The notes under the pieces are model-generated. The model saw only the letters and a program-made list of their open reading frames with translations, had not been told where the DNA came from and ran no database searches. A DNA stretch of 64,000 nt from Trichoplax adhaerens (Eukaryota > Placozoa > Uniplacotomia > Trichoplacea > Trichoplacidae): the NCBI RefSeq assembly GCF_000150275.1, contig NW_002060948.1, forward strand, positions 3,300,512-3,364,511, read 5' to 3'. Below, piece by piece: positions 25,906 through 46,031 of this stretch. Positions within the stretch are counted from its first letter, which is position 1. Each line of letters opens with the position of its first letter. Both the position numbers and the translations under genes were made by a program.

Positions 25906-26265
25906 CGACGACTAGTGGCAACCTCCCCCCTCCGCCTCGCCAGTATTGTACTAATACAGTATGAAAGTAGATCCAAACCAAGTGGAAGGATAGTCCTCCC
26001 CCCCCCTTTTGCTTATACGATTTCTTGCATGGTTGTTATTATTCATTTTAATTATTATTCTGCATCTAATCGTTCCATCGTCGTCTCGATTTGAAAGAGA
26101 GAGATTGGGCAAATCGATCAAGAAAGAGTGAAAAACACTCTGTATCTTGTCATTGAAGGTCTTGGGGGTAGTAATTGATCCACCGAGTGAGTTGATCGTT
26201 GTCCAACGCCAATTTGGTGGGTGTTAGTTGTGCGTTGAGGAAGCAAGTCATCATCGCAAGCAGAC

Positions 26266-35616
<9,351 letters not shown>

Positions 35617-36822
35617 AAGCAACTATCATCAATATGCAATTAATGATATGCACGAAGCTATAAAGAGTCACTTTTGTTTGCGTACAGTCGCTAATCTAAA
35701 AGCAATAATACTGTAAACATAAGCATAGACAGCTAGAAGAAACCTTTTAGTAGTGCATGGCATAAGGTGTATTGGAGCGAGCTTAAATATATCTGAAATG
35801 ATTTTTCCTTTGTAAAATATATCAAGTCTCGCGCATCTTCATACTGTATTACTGAATCCTACATATTCAATAATTCATTTTATTTTATTCCTTTCAGTGG
35901 ATTCAAATTTCTACGTCGTAGGTATCCAATTATAATTATGAAACTGTTACGACGCAGAATAGCAAATTTAAATTTTATTTAAGTAATTGAAATTATAAGT
36001 TTTACAGCATGAATTATGGTCGCTTAAAATTTATGATTGCTCTGATTGGAGATCAGATTATACTGTTGAGAGTTTATTCTTTCACGTACTATAATACAGC
36101 ATATTACGAATACTAGAGGGTTTAGGTATGGTCTTTGATTTAACCTACCGAGCAATTTGTAGTATAAAAATAGTAAATTGATTTATTGCACTTATTTATG
36201 GTAATTAAGTCACTTACAACAATACCGTGTGCTACTTTTATATTTTGAATGCTTGAATACTGTAATTTATACTGTGAATAGTAATGCGGAAACACATACA
36301 TAAAGACAACTATATTCATACTTCATTTGAAGTAGAAATAAGTATCTAACCGATATTTGTTACTTAAGATTCTACGTATTTAGGTTTTCTCATGTCCATA
36401 CTCGCTATATATAATTATTTTCTATTAAAAATTGTAACATGCGCATATATACGATACACCCCGTGTAATTTTCTTCGACAAGTCATTATTACTGGTTCTC
36501 AAATAAAATTTTCTATTTTAAATTATCATACTAGTATTCGTCGTTGTCTGATTAAACAGTATACGTTTTATTTACGTTTTTCCTTCTACTGAATTCTAAA
36601 AAATTCAGGCATTATAAATAGGTTATAAAAACGGTTTTTCCGCTTTGACTACAATGCAATACAATATTTTGGTTACATACAGATATCATGTATTGTAACA
36701 ACTGATTTCGACTGCACCGCAACGTATGATAATCTGAACAACACGAAATTGTGTTCGAAAAGTACTCTTATGATGGTAATTCATTTAATTAAAGAAGTCG
36801 CCGTAGTATGTAAAATTATGGA
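35617..36822. other. Convergent intergenic interval, PI3K and SRPRB 3' ends
   Basis: This is AT-rich spacer and 3' UTR between two genes that end toward each other. A frame at 36392-36592 is T-rich with no protein-like wording. I see no gene. Confidence 0.6.
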
Positions 36823-39017
36823 TTATAATAATTTTATAATCCATTCTCTAACACCAGTGAGATCTGCATCTGATTCGTTATCTCCCTTTGCATTGCATTC
36901 CGTTGAAGTTACACGTACTGGCATCACATGTGAAAATTCAAAGTCTTTGCCTTTTTTACCAATAAAATCGACAGCCTCTTCAGAATTATCATTACCATCT
37001 TTCAAAGCAGCGGTACGAGTGATGCGTAACTTGTCCCTGCGAGTAGTAACATCCATTATTTATTAGATCATTGAAATCTAGAATATATTTTAATTCAGTA
37101 GGTAATCTATTTATTTAAGGCCTTATATTGCATGATACTTACATCTCCTGTTCCAATAACTTGATTACAACCTTCTGCGATTTAGCGGTCGTGCCATCTA
37201 ATTAAATTTATAATGAAAATTCTTACAACGTTCATTATGGCGGTATTGATGTATATGTAGACAAAATTTTTGTATCATCCAAATTGACAGTTTTATCATA
37301 AAGATAGGATAGCATATTAAATTTACCTTGCTTGTTACAAGCAATTAGCACCGGTACTTTATTCTTAATAACAACTTTATTAGCCAATATGTCATATAAA
37401 AGGCTGGATAATAAGAATACCACAAGTTATTTATACTTTTAAAAATAGCGTAATAATGTACGTGATTAAAATTAAATAATTATTCAGATAATTTGTTGCA
37501 AGCACGAGAATATCTTTCCTATGTACTACCTTGAGACATCCCGTAGTTCACGTTGAATATTGAGACTATCGACAACAAATACGATGCCTTTCAGTGAAGA
37601 AACTTGATTGCGAATATAGTTGAAACGTAGTTTGTCATTACCGGGAATGTCAATCAGATGTAAATATCTTGCCTAAATACGGTATATGTAATGAAAAAGT
37701 TAGCATTCGCAATTATGTAATGCAAATTCCACTGAAAAAGGAGTATACCATTTCAAATGCTTATCAATTGACTTAGTACAGTATCCATATCTTGACATAA
37801 AAGTTATGCAGTTATAAAATCGAACAAGAAACATTCAAATTGAGTCTGCAATTATGCCATACATAATATTGAATTAGTTGGATGTAGTTTACATACGCCT
37901 TCATTTTTGTCTTTAAAAATTCCAGTATTCTCTTTGATTGAAGTATACGTATCTACGTAATCGCTACTGGTGAGCTAAACGAAATCGCCCAAGAAAGTAC
38001 AAACAGGGGGTCATTGAATGTACAGTAGCAAAAAGAGAAAATCTTTACATACTATTAAATTACATTATCATAATATCCAAGTGCAATACATCATAGTCAT
38101 GACTTACCCTATGAAATATTAATGTTTTACCGCCATTGCTTAAGCCAATGAACGCAACAACATCTCTTTTTACGCTAGTAAAATTACAATATAGCCAAAT
38201 CACTAGATCGAGAACAATCAACAAGTAAGAATTGTATTAGTCAGCAATATCATCAGTAATCTTAATACTACTGCAGTGATAGTTTACCCAAGGCTAAATT
38301 GGTTAAGATCGATCACATAGTTATGCATAAGATGAATTAATAATCATCATCTTAAATTATTGTGGTAGACTCTACACAGCGAGTGTAATTGTTGTATTCT
38401 GTTGGCATTGCATGATTGGCAGTAAAAGTATAAACTTGCAGGACTCAAGTGATAGCTAGTACTATCCATTTATCATTCATCAGTTTTACTTCACTGTTCT
38501 CTATCGATAGAGATTTTTCAAAGTAGGCCAGCCTACAATCTACCTGGTTCCTCTACGTCCAGTACTTTGACAGTACAACATTGCCTCACTCCAATGGTAT
38601 ACTGTCGATGAAAGATGAATTTTAACTCATGACAACATTGCTAATCTATTTCTGACAATTCTACTTTACAGTGGATTTGCCTTAACTTGTCATTCTACCA
38701 CAATCAATACTAGTCATTGTTAGTTTATTGAAGCTCGGTTTTAATGACTAAAATCCATTTGCTCTTTGCCATAGAAATGAATATCATGGCCACTATCATT
38801 TTTTTCAATGAATGGTTTTCCAGTCTAGTGTACTCATTATTATCACATCAACACCAATAGCCTTCATAGGATCTAGTAGGCTTGAACTACAATACTACAG
38901 TAGAAGTGAATGGAGAACACGATTACAACAGGTACAATATCATCTTTTACCTGCTGTAATAATGATAGCAATAACAGCAACACCGATGCCCATCCATTTG
39001 AGGTTTTCTTCCTCCAT
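36823..39017 (-). CDS. SRPRB: Signal recognition particle receptor subunit beta
   Basis: This is an Arf-like GTPase anchored in the ER membrane that holds SRP receptor alpha and supports docking of ribosome-nascent chain complexes. The first exon (38951-39017) encodes a short N-terminus and one membrane segment (MGIGVAVIAIIITAG). Later exons give G1 FIGLSNGGKT (about 38109-38175), switch region YTSIKEN, G3 HLIDIPGND, FVVDS, and G4 ACNKQD built across a junction (37197/37343). They end with GKKGKDFEFSH and CNAKG (G5-like). The penultimate exon is 37143-37197 and the last is 36823-37036, where the acceptor CTCGCAG lies inside an upstream in-frame ATG reading. The phase at 38951 does not match the next clear exon, so a small exon between about 38190 and 38950, or another start, is likely missing. 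An in-frame upstream ATG at 39227 is less likely. Confidence 0.9.
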
Positions 39018-40112
39018 TTTCCCTTCCAACGTGCTTTCGTGAATAGATTTGTCACCGTGTATTCCAGTCAGTGAGAAGGAATGGTAAAGCTCCAAGCCAA
39101 TCAAGTGATCTTCACCGTTTAGTATGGTCAGTATTGATACGCCAATCACTGCTGATACTCTACCGTACTGTCCAGCGGTATTGTGCAAAAAGCGGTCACC
39201 CATGACCCGTACAGAGGAATTCTTCAAGGGATGAAGTCACTTCTGCACACTGACTGTCCGGGATGTCCGGCGGAGTGTCCGCGACATACTTTACCTTAAT
39301 AAAAAAAAAAAACATGGACTTGACTATCTCACAAGTCCCTGCTGTAAATACTGCAGGACAGAGCAGTATCGTCGATCTATAGTATAGTTTTGAACTTTAG
39401 ATATGGAAACTGGATCCAGAAAACAGTCAACACAATGCTTGTTGATAGTAGTAGTGCAGCAAAATGGTGATCTAGACAGATAGTACAGTACAATATCTCA
39501 AGTAGCACCATGAACAATAATATTGCAACGTTCCAGTTATAATATCCATTTACGATCTTTATTGACAGTGCATCCATTTTGATGTCTCGGCATTTCCATT
39601 CTATACTGATGAATCCACTTTTTATGGAATCGTATTTCATAAGCAGCTTGCCGTAGTTGTATATATATAAACTGGACGTTGGCCAAATTGAGGAGCCCTT
39701 AAATTCAATATAAATTCAACCTGGCCCTTTCGGTCACCATGTTACATCACGGTTAAAAGTGTCCATTTTGCAGGTCTCGTACAGTACTGAATTGTACTGT
39801 ACGAGTCGGAACCGTACTGTAGAGGCAATTTTTTCAGTAGTCCATGACAGTACTCTCGATAAATTTATGGCACAGTATAGAAATTGATAGTCGATAGAGA
39901 CATTGCACAGTGCACGCGTACAGTCATGGACTACAGTACTAACATTTTAGTACTGTAGTCTACTGTTCTCATATAAACTCACTGCTATCCATTGGACTAC
40001 GATATAACCAATGCTAAAGCGCGATCTCAAAACGTGCATCTGCTGCTCTCCACATCCATCCAAATTATTGTTATTGGAATTTACTGTTAAACAATTTTTT
40101 CTCCAATTTTAA
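39018..40112. promoter_or_regulatory. Divergent SRPRB/SCO1 promoter interval
   Basis: About 1.1 kb separates the two opposed start codons. It contains a cluster of TGTCCG words at 39246-39282 near the SRPRB side, and a GTAC-palindrome cluster at 39776-39985 near the SCO1 side. The latter includes a 12-bp perfect inverted repeat. An open frame at 39377-39640 (-) is hydrophobic but lacks splice-consistent context, and I do not call it. Confidence 0.6.
39776..39805. repeat. Perfect 12-bp inverted repeat in the SCO1 upstream region
   Basis: The arm CTCGTACAGTAC at 39776-39787 and its exact complement GTACTGTACGAG at 39794-39805 surround a 6-base TGAATT spacer. It begins the GTAC-rich cluster that runs to about 39985. 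Confidence 0.92.
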
Positions 40113-42770
40113 ATGGCTGCCCTACGACTGCTAACATTGGGTATGTATAGAAATAATCTTATTGAGTATGCAGTAGATAAGATAGTCAATTGTTGAATTC
40201 TTGTCGCGGTTGGAAGCTGTAAACTTTATGCGCGATCATCCAGCTAATGCTATACCTGATCGTTCTATATTAGCAAAAGCAACAACGACCTCCTGGAATC
40301 CTTACATGGCCAAGGTTAGTTAGATTGCATCATCATATGTTAAATAGTGTTCAATCAGGATGTATGCATGATTGTGCATGCATGATGTTGAAGGATCACT
40401 CTATGGCTGTTATAGTATACAGTATATAAAATTATTTCTTGCTGATTCACCATTGCATTCAAGTCGCCAATCCTGTGCAGATTTTGGTTGATGCTAAATT
40501 TTTACCAATTGAATCCACAATGTAGAATGTTAGAATGCCTAGTTGGTTTATAACGGCTAAATAGCTTGACTTGTCCATACAGTATGGAATTGTTAATATC
40601 TTATTTTAATGTATTAAGTCGTATCATTAGCTTTATGATGGTACTGTTGTCAGTCCAGCTAGTGTTGCATTCTTTCATCACCGAAAGCCATAATAGACGA
40701 ATACGGACACGAACAATGCTTGCAATTTCGTAAAACAGGCTTAGCACTTTTGTGAATATTTCAAAGTCGATAGATGGAGTCGTGAAATGACTTATATATT
40801 CTCAATACTAATATATGATGATTGCTTATGTATGGTAGTATTTGAAACAACTTATTCTACTAATAATCTCATGATAACGGACATGAGTTAGTTCAACTGC
40901 AGTACGATGCTAGCAATTCGAACCATCATAAGCTAAAGGATACTTTTGAAATGTTTAGGAAGAGTAAAGTTTTGCTATACTACAGTATACTGTAGATCAA
41001 ACTCTCAAGTCTTTCTTTCCTATTCTATTGAAAATAGGTATGCTAAAGTAACTTAAAATTTGCAATACTTCAAATTGTAATGCAGTCATGTCTACAATAG
41101 GTGCAAGCATACACAACATCACCCTTTCTAGGAACGCGCATTAAATCGAATTAATTTGAACCAGTGCATAAGTACCTGTACGGTTACCTAATTCGAAAGA
41201 ATTTCTTATTTGAGATATTTCAATTTTTATAGAATTCAAGAAGATGGTTATCTTCATTACTGTATATGTATAAACCATCGATGGCAATGGAAAGTCGTAA
41301 CTTTGAACCTTACGCATTGCAAAATAAGCGATATTTTTTTCTTACATCAGCAAGAAATAACAAGGTATTTGTTCATTTATCTAAAATAATAACCATGTAA
41401 TTTAAATTGTACACAATTTATTTACGTTCAATGTGACTATTCGCTATAAGGAAGACGATACAACAATTGTTACAACTAAAAATACTTTCTGTAATTATTT
41501 CAATTTTTACAGAGTGAAAATAATAACTCTGGTAAACAAAATCAAAAATCGCCACCACCTGCCAGAAAATTTGGATCTGGGGGGGTAATTACCAATGTTA
41601 TTACAACGAATAAACAGTACCGAACACGTGTATCTGTTATTTAATTATGGCTAATAATGATACCGACACTACATTATGATACGTTAGCATTACATCACTT
41701 GGATCTGATAACTGACTGATTGTATTCACATGTTTGGTAAATGTGTTTAAGCCCTTCTGAAAATATTTCATTGATTTGCTTACGATATTATTATCTATCT
41801 ATTCAGCCAGTATCATGGCAATCATTAGCGGCCATCCTTTTAGCTGGTGGTCTGGTAGCTGCATATGTTCGCTGGGAAAAAGGAAATAAACGTGAAGGTA
41901 TTTGACTACCACTGTATCTATGCCTAGCATGTACAGAGACCGTGTACCGCTAACTAACCTGGAAAATTATTTTATTAATCAATATAGAAATCCGTAAACA
42001 AAAATCTCGAACTATTGGAATTGCATCCCTAGGTGGTGAATTTACCCTAACCGATCACACTGGCAAAGTAAAAACAAATGAAAGTTTCCTTGGTCAGTGG
42101 ATAATTATTTACTTTGGATTTACTCACTGTCCAGATATTTGCCCTGATGAGTTAGATAAACTAACTGCAGCAATCAAGATCGTAGGTAAGGATGGATTTT
42201 AAAATTTATCTGGGACCATTAATAAATCTATTTACTACAAATCTAAACTTTCATACATATAAAAGCCAAAATAATTTTTCTGTGATCTTGTTCGTTAAAG
42301 ACGATCTCAAAAAGGTGCCCTATAAACTGCAACCGCTGTTTGTCTCGGTCGATCCTGAACGAGATACGCCTAAGCAGATGGCTGAATATATTAAAGATTT
42401 TCATCCGAGATTGATTGGTTTAACTGGTACCAAAGAACAGGTAGATAAAGTTACCAAGGCGTACCGCGTCTATTATAGCTTTGGGCCCAAAGATTCGGAC
42501 AACGATTACATTGTAAGTTTCAACAGTATACCGTTTCCCGTTGATCTTTTCGGTTGTATAAAAAATGATTCACAATTGATGTGTACAGTATATATATACT
42601 AAATCAATTTATTAAACGTGCCCATATCTTAGGTTGACCACTCTATTATTATGTACCTAATTGATCCAGAAGGAAATTTTAAGGAATATTATGGGCAAAA
42701 TCGTTCAGCTAAGGAAATTGCTGCATCTGCCGTAAATCATATGCTTAAATACAAAGCTGTAAATGGCTAA
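40113..42770 (+). CDS. SCO1: Mitochondrial copper chaperone SCO1
   Basis: This inner-membrane protein delivers copper to the CuA site of cytochrome c oxidase subunit 2. The exons are 40113-40140, 40217-40314, 41233-41364, 41513-41584, 41807-41897, 41988-42185, 42301-42512 and 42633-42770. Phases agree throughout, for about 322 residues, close to the human length. The N-terminal third is basic and Ser-rich, as for a mitochondrial targeting peptide. A single membrane span follows in exon 5 ([16 protein letters not shown]). The thioredoxin-like domain has the copper-binding pair in [11 protein letters not shown], then SVDPERDTP and the distal ligand His in [12 protein letters not shown], which spans the last junction. 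Exon 2 uses acceptor GGTTGGAAG because upstream AGs give stops; that junction is the least certain. The gene is head-to-head with SRPRB. Confidence 0.95.
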
Positions 42771-42834
42771 TTTACTCTCTTAATTTTAATCACGATAATA
42801 TTATGATAAATGTAACTGAGTGATATATATATTT

Positions 42835-42840
42835 AATAAA
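42835..42840 (+). terminator. SCO1 poly(A) signal
   Basis: A canonical AATAAA lies 65 bp past the SCO1 stop codon and 9 bp before a strong inverted repeat. Cleavage would be expected inside or just after that repeat. Confidence 0.7.
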
Positions 42841-42848
42841 AGCAGCTT

Positions 42849-42880
42849 CATCTACAACATAGAAACACATGTTGTAGATG
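42849..42880. repeat. 12-bp perfect inverted repeat between convergent SCO1 and PUS3 ends
   Basis: The arm CATCTACAACAT (42849-42860) and its exact complement ATGTTGTAGATG (42869-42880) flank an 8-base loop, AGAAACAC. A transcript from either strand could form the hairpin. It sits between the two opposed poly(A) signals. Confidence 0.93.
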
Positions 42881-42935
42881 GTTGCAGACTTAAATAGGGG
42901 TGAACGTGGAAATATTTAGCGTAAGATAGAGCAGA

Positions 42936-42941
42936 TTTATT
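42936..42941 (-). terminator. PUS3 poly(A) signal
   Basis: AATAAA on the minus strand (TTTATT on the plus strand) lies about 98 bp downstream of the PUS3 stop codon. It faces the SCO1 signal about 95 bp away. Confidence 0.6.
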
Positions 42942-43038
42942 AATCCATTTTAGAGAATACATCATTAGAAAGAATTCATATTATTTTCCCTTAGAGCTTC
43001 CAGGAGTAGCTGGAGCCAATTCTACAATAATAATTTTT

Positions 43039-46031
43039 TTAAACGGTGTTAACTGATGAAACGATATTATAGTATTCAAACTGTCTAGTTATTACTGCTT
43101 TACCGCATGTTGGCCGAGTCCGAATCGACTTATAAGTAGATACTTTATCATAGTGGCCTGGGGTTAACGAACCCGGTTGATCGTAACTAATTTGCAAAGA
43201 ATCTGTTTTCTCATTATCTAATTACGATAAAAATATAAATTAATTGAACACCAATGATGGTCTAAAGTCCAACAATAAATACCGGCAAGTTACTGACTAG
43301 AAATGCATGGTTTACCTTGAGAGTCGTTAGGAGCTACAGAAATCTGTTTTAGCATTTCTTTTATAAGAGTTGTTCTATGTTGAAAAAAATTAATCCGTAA
43401 TTACTAGATAACGAAATGATCATCACTTAAAGTACGTAAATTCAACTTTTAACTTACTTAATTGCATATTCAGCCCATAATTCCTTAAAATGTCTAACCG
43501 TTAGCTTATGGGCATCTGAAATCAACACAGCAATAAGTAATACTACGTAATAATATCAACTTAACACTACGGTAAAATGCACTCATGAAGTAGGAAATAT
43601 TACAGTAATTATATGCTAGAAAAGTTATCATCATCACTAACAATCGTCGTAAATCCATGATATATCTTTATATGCACAATCGAATAGTACCAACGGAAAT
43701 TCTATTACCACGAGAATTAGAAAATGTACAATCATTAGCGACGAAGATGAAAGTAAAGAGAATGATAATCGTCTGACAGTAAACCTAATAAACTCCGAGC
43801 ATACGTACGCATACCTGAGGCCATTCCATATTGGGGTTTTTTGTTGCATTTTTCAATATCCAACATATAATTGATGATCTGTATTGCAGTAAAAGTAAGA
43901 TTGTCAATATAGTGCATAGATAACTTATCACAATAATTATAACGGTCGCAAAACATTAATTATAATTATCAACGCAATTACCAGCTAAATCTTAAAACAT
44001 TTTAAAACAAGTAAATCGTGTATATTTAAATTTCTAATCTAAATATCAATGCTAACATAGTATCATATGATATTACATTAGCATCTTCTAAACCTTGACC
44101 AATGAGAAATAAAATTGCAACCATGCAACGGACTTGATGCCATAAAAACGCTTTCCCACAAACAATAATTTCACACATTTCGAAGCCTTGATTCCTTTTA
44201 ATCGAGTATAGAGAGGTATAAGCAAGAAATTTTCTTTTATTAACAGAAAACAATACGAAAGTACCACTGCAATACATACGGTGTCTCTATGGATTGGACT
44301 TTTATTGATAAAATTTCGCGGCGAAAATTCGAAACATTAGCCAAATCCATCTACAGTAGGTACAATGAATGTTTGAAGTTTAGATACTAAAGGCTTTCAA
44401 GCAAAAGCAAGATTAGTACTATAGACAGCGATCTAAAAAATAATTATATTATTGTATCTATTGAATGACCTTACAAAAATTTCTAAAATCGTGTTCTCCT
44501 TTGAGGCGTTGAGCAGCTTCATTCATAGCCTATTGATAACCCAAGGTCATAAAGCGTAATGAATATAATGTCGTTATATTATCATGTAGTTGCTTTCTAT
44601 TATATGGGGCTAAGATAATATCATAGATTGCGTCCAGTTCAATAATTCGTACTTCTATATTCATATTTGCTCGAGGAAAATAATACTTGTAAGTTCTAGA
44701 CACAGTATTAAACCTGAAATAATTACAGAATGTAGTATATTGAGACATCGTAATACTAGTATACGCTACACTTTACTGTTTCAATTTAGTAATATTACAT
44801 ACCGAGCACTGAAATCATTATCTACTGGTGCCCAAGCCAAAATTCTGATATCTCCAGGCAATACTTTATTTAGCAGCTTAACATATGATAGCTCCGAAAC
44901 AGTTTCTGATGCATTATGAAATAGGCAGATTTTAATAACTTTAGAATAACAAGTCAATATAATTGTTACAATTACAATTTTAACAACGATTATCATATAA
45001 AAAGTTACCTGTCTGTTTAGATGAGGTATTTGCATTTTTACCAACAATTACACCTGGTCCACTCGCTAAATTCGTTCTAACATTAAGTGAAATAACCTAG
45101 AGACATTGGAAATACAACATTACTTAACAGTACTTGCCTAATTCTAAAATAATTTACGAAATTTTAGTATAATTTCAAATTCTATTACTGGTTTGTGCTT
45201 GACAAAGATACACAATTTGTTTCATACCTGGCCAAGAGCACTGACACCTTTATCAGTCCTACCCGATCTAGAGTAATTACTATTAGTTCTATTTTCAATC
45301 AAACATGTCTTAGTAAGCGCATTGAACAATTCGGCCTAAAAAAATATACTTACTATAAGTATAAATTCATAGACATAGCAGCAAAAGAATATAATAATAA
45401 ATGCAATGTGTTCAATTTTTGACTATCCCATTGCAATTAAAGCCTTAAATTATGGATAAACACTTTCATATGTAATTAAATTTATATTTGCAGATAATTA
45501 TATAATACCTCAATGGTCTTTTCAATTCCTTCTTGACTAGCTAAGCCATAATAATCCCATCCTATGTATGCTAATTTGAATGCAACACGACGTTGATTAT
45601 ATCTATGGAAATGAAAGCAATTAGTCTTAGAATATGCTCGATCATAGCTCTAACTGCATTGTTTGCTTAGACAACAGATAAGTACAAAATCGATGGCTAC
45701 AACAGAATTTATATATTTACAAAGTATTAGTACAAATGTGTTTGTTTAATACTGGTAGATATTTAAAATTATGGTAACAACCCTATACTATATATTGCTC
45801 GTAGTTCGAAATCATGATAAAGATATTTGGAAATATACAATTGATTTCGCTGATACTATTCGAAGTATAATCGCCATAAAAGAGCTGCATATATAATGTG
45901 CAATTACAGTAATGTATGCCGGCAATCTCTTTCAACCTTGTAAAGTCAAATATTCTAGGTGATCTCTTCGCTTTCTTGGATGTTTTGTATTGACTGCTTC
46001 CTTTTCTTTTCCCAGTTGATAAAGTCTCCAT
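43039..46031 (-). CDS. PUS3: tRNA pseudouridine(38/39) synthase PUS3/Deg1
   Basis: This enzyme of the TruA family isomerises uridine to pseudouridine at positions 38/39 of the tRNA anticodon arm. The first exon (45937-46031) is Lys/Ser-rich and ends FDFTR. Next come 45509-45602 ([20 protein letters not shown]), 45228-45335 ([13 protein letters not shown], with the catalytic Asp) and 45008-45096 ([11 protein letters not shown]). These are followed by [25 protein letters not shown] and [20 protein letters not shown] (within 44026-44277). Then KPQYGMAS joins [20 protein letters not shown] across an intron at about 43700-43815. Three further exons give the PUS3-specific C-terminal extension, ending with TAA at 43039-43041. 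The phrasing matches PUS3 rather than the PUS1 or bacterial TruA groups. Neighbour SCO1 ends toward it only 268 bp away. Confidence 0.93.

Larger units (their letters stand above)
22907..26265. other. Divergent intergenic interval between VPS13D and PIK3CB, repeat rich
   Basis: About 3.4 kb separates the two start codons. It contains two GTAC-palindrome clusters, a 4-copy 80-bp tandem array and a long degenerate minisatellite with a 183-bp higher-order repeat. I see no gene here. Its two ends should hold the promoters of both genes. Confidence 0.8.

Noticed and set aside
38940-39227. N-terminal extension of SRPRB from an ATG at 39227
   Set aside because: SRPRB proteins need only a short segment before the membrane span, and the extension shows no likeness to the family. 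The ATG at 39017 is preferred.
39377-39640. Hydrophobic minus-strand frame upstream of SRPRB
   Set aside because: It could encode membrane helices, but there are no splice-consistent partners, and it lies in the divergent promoter interval.
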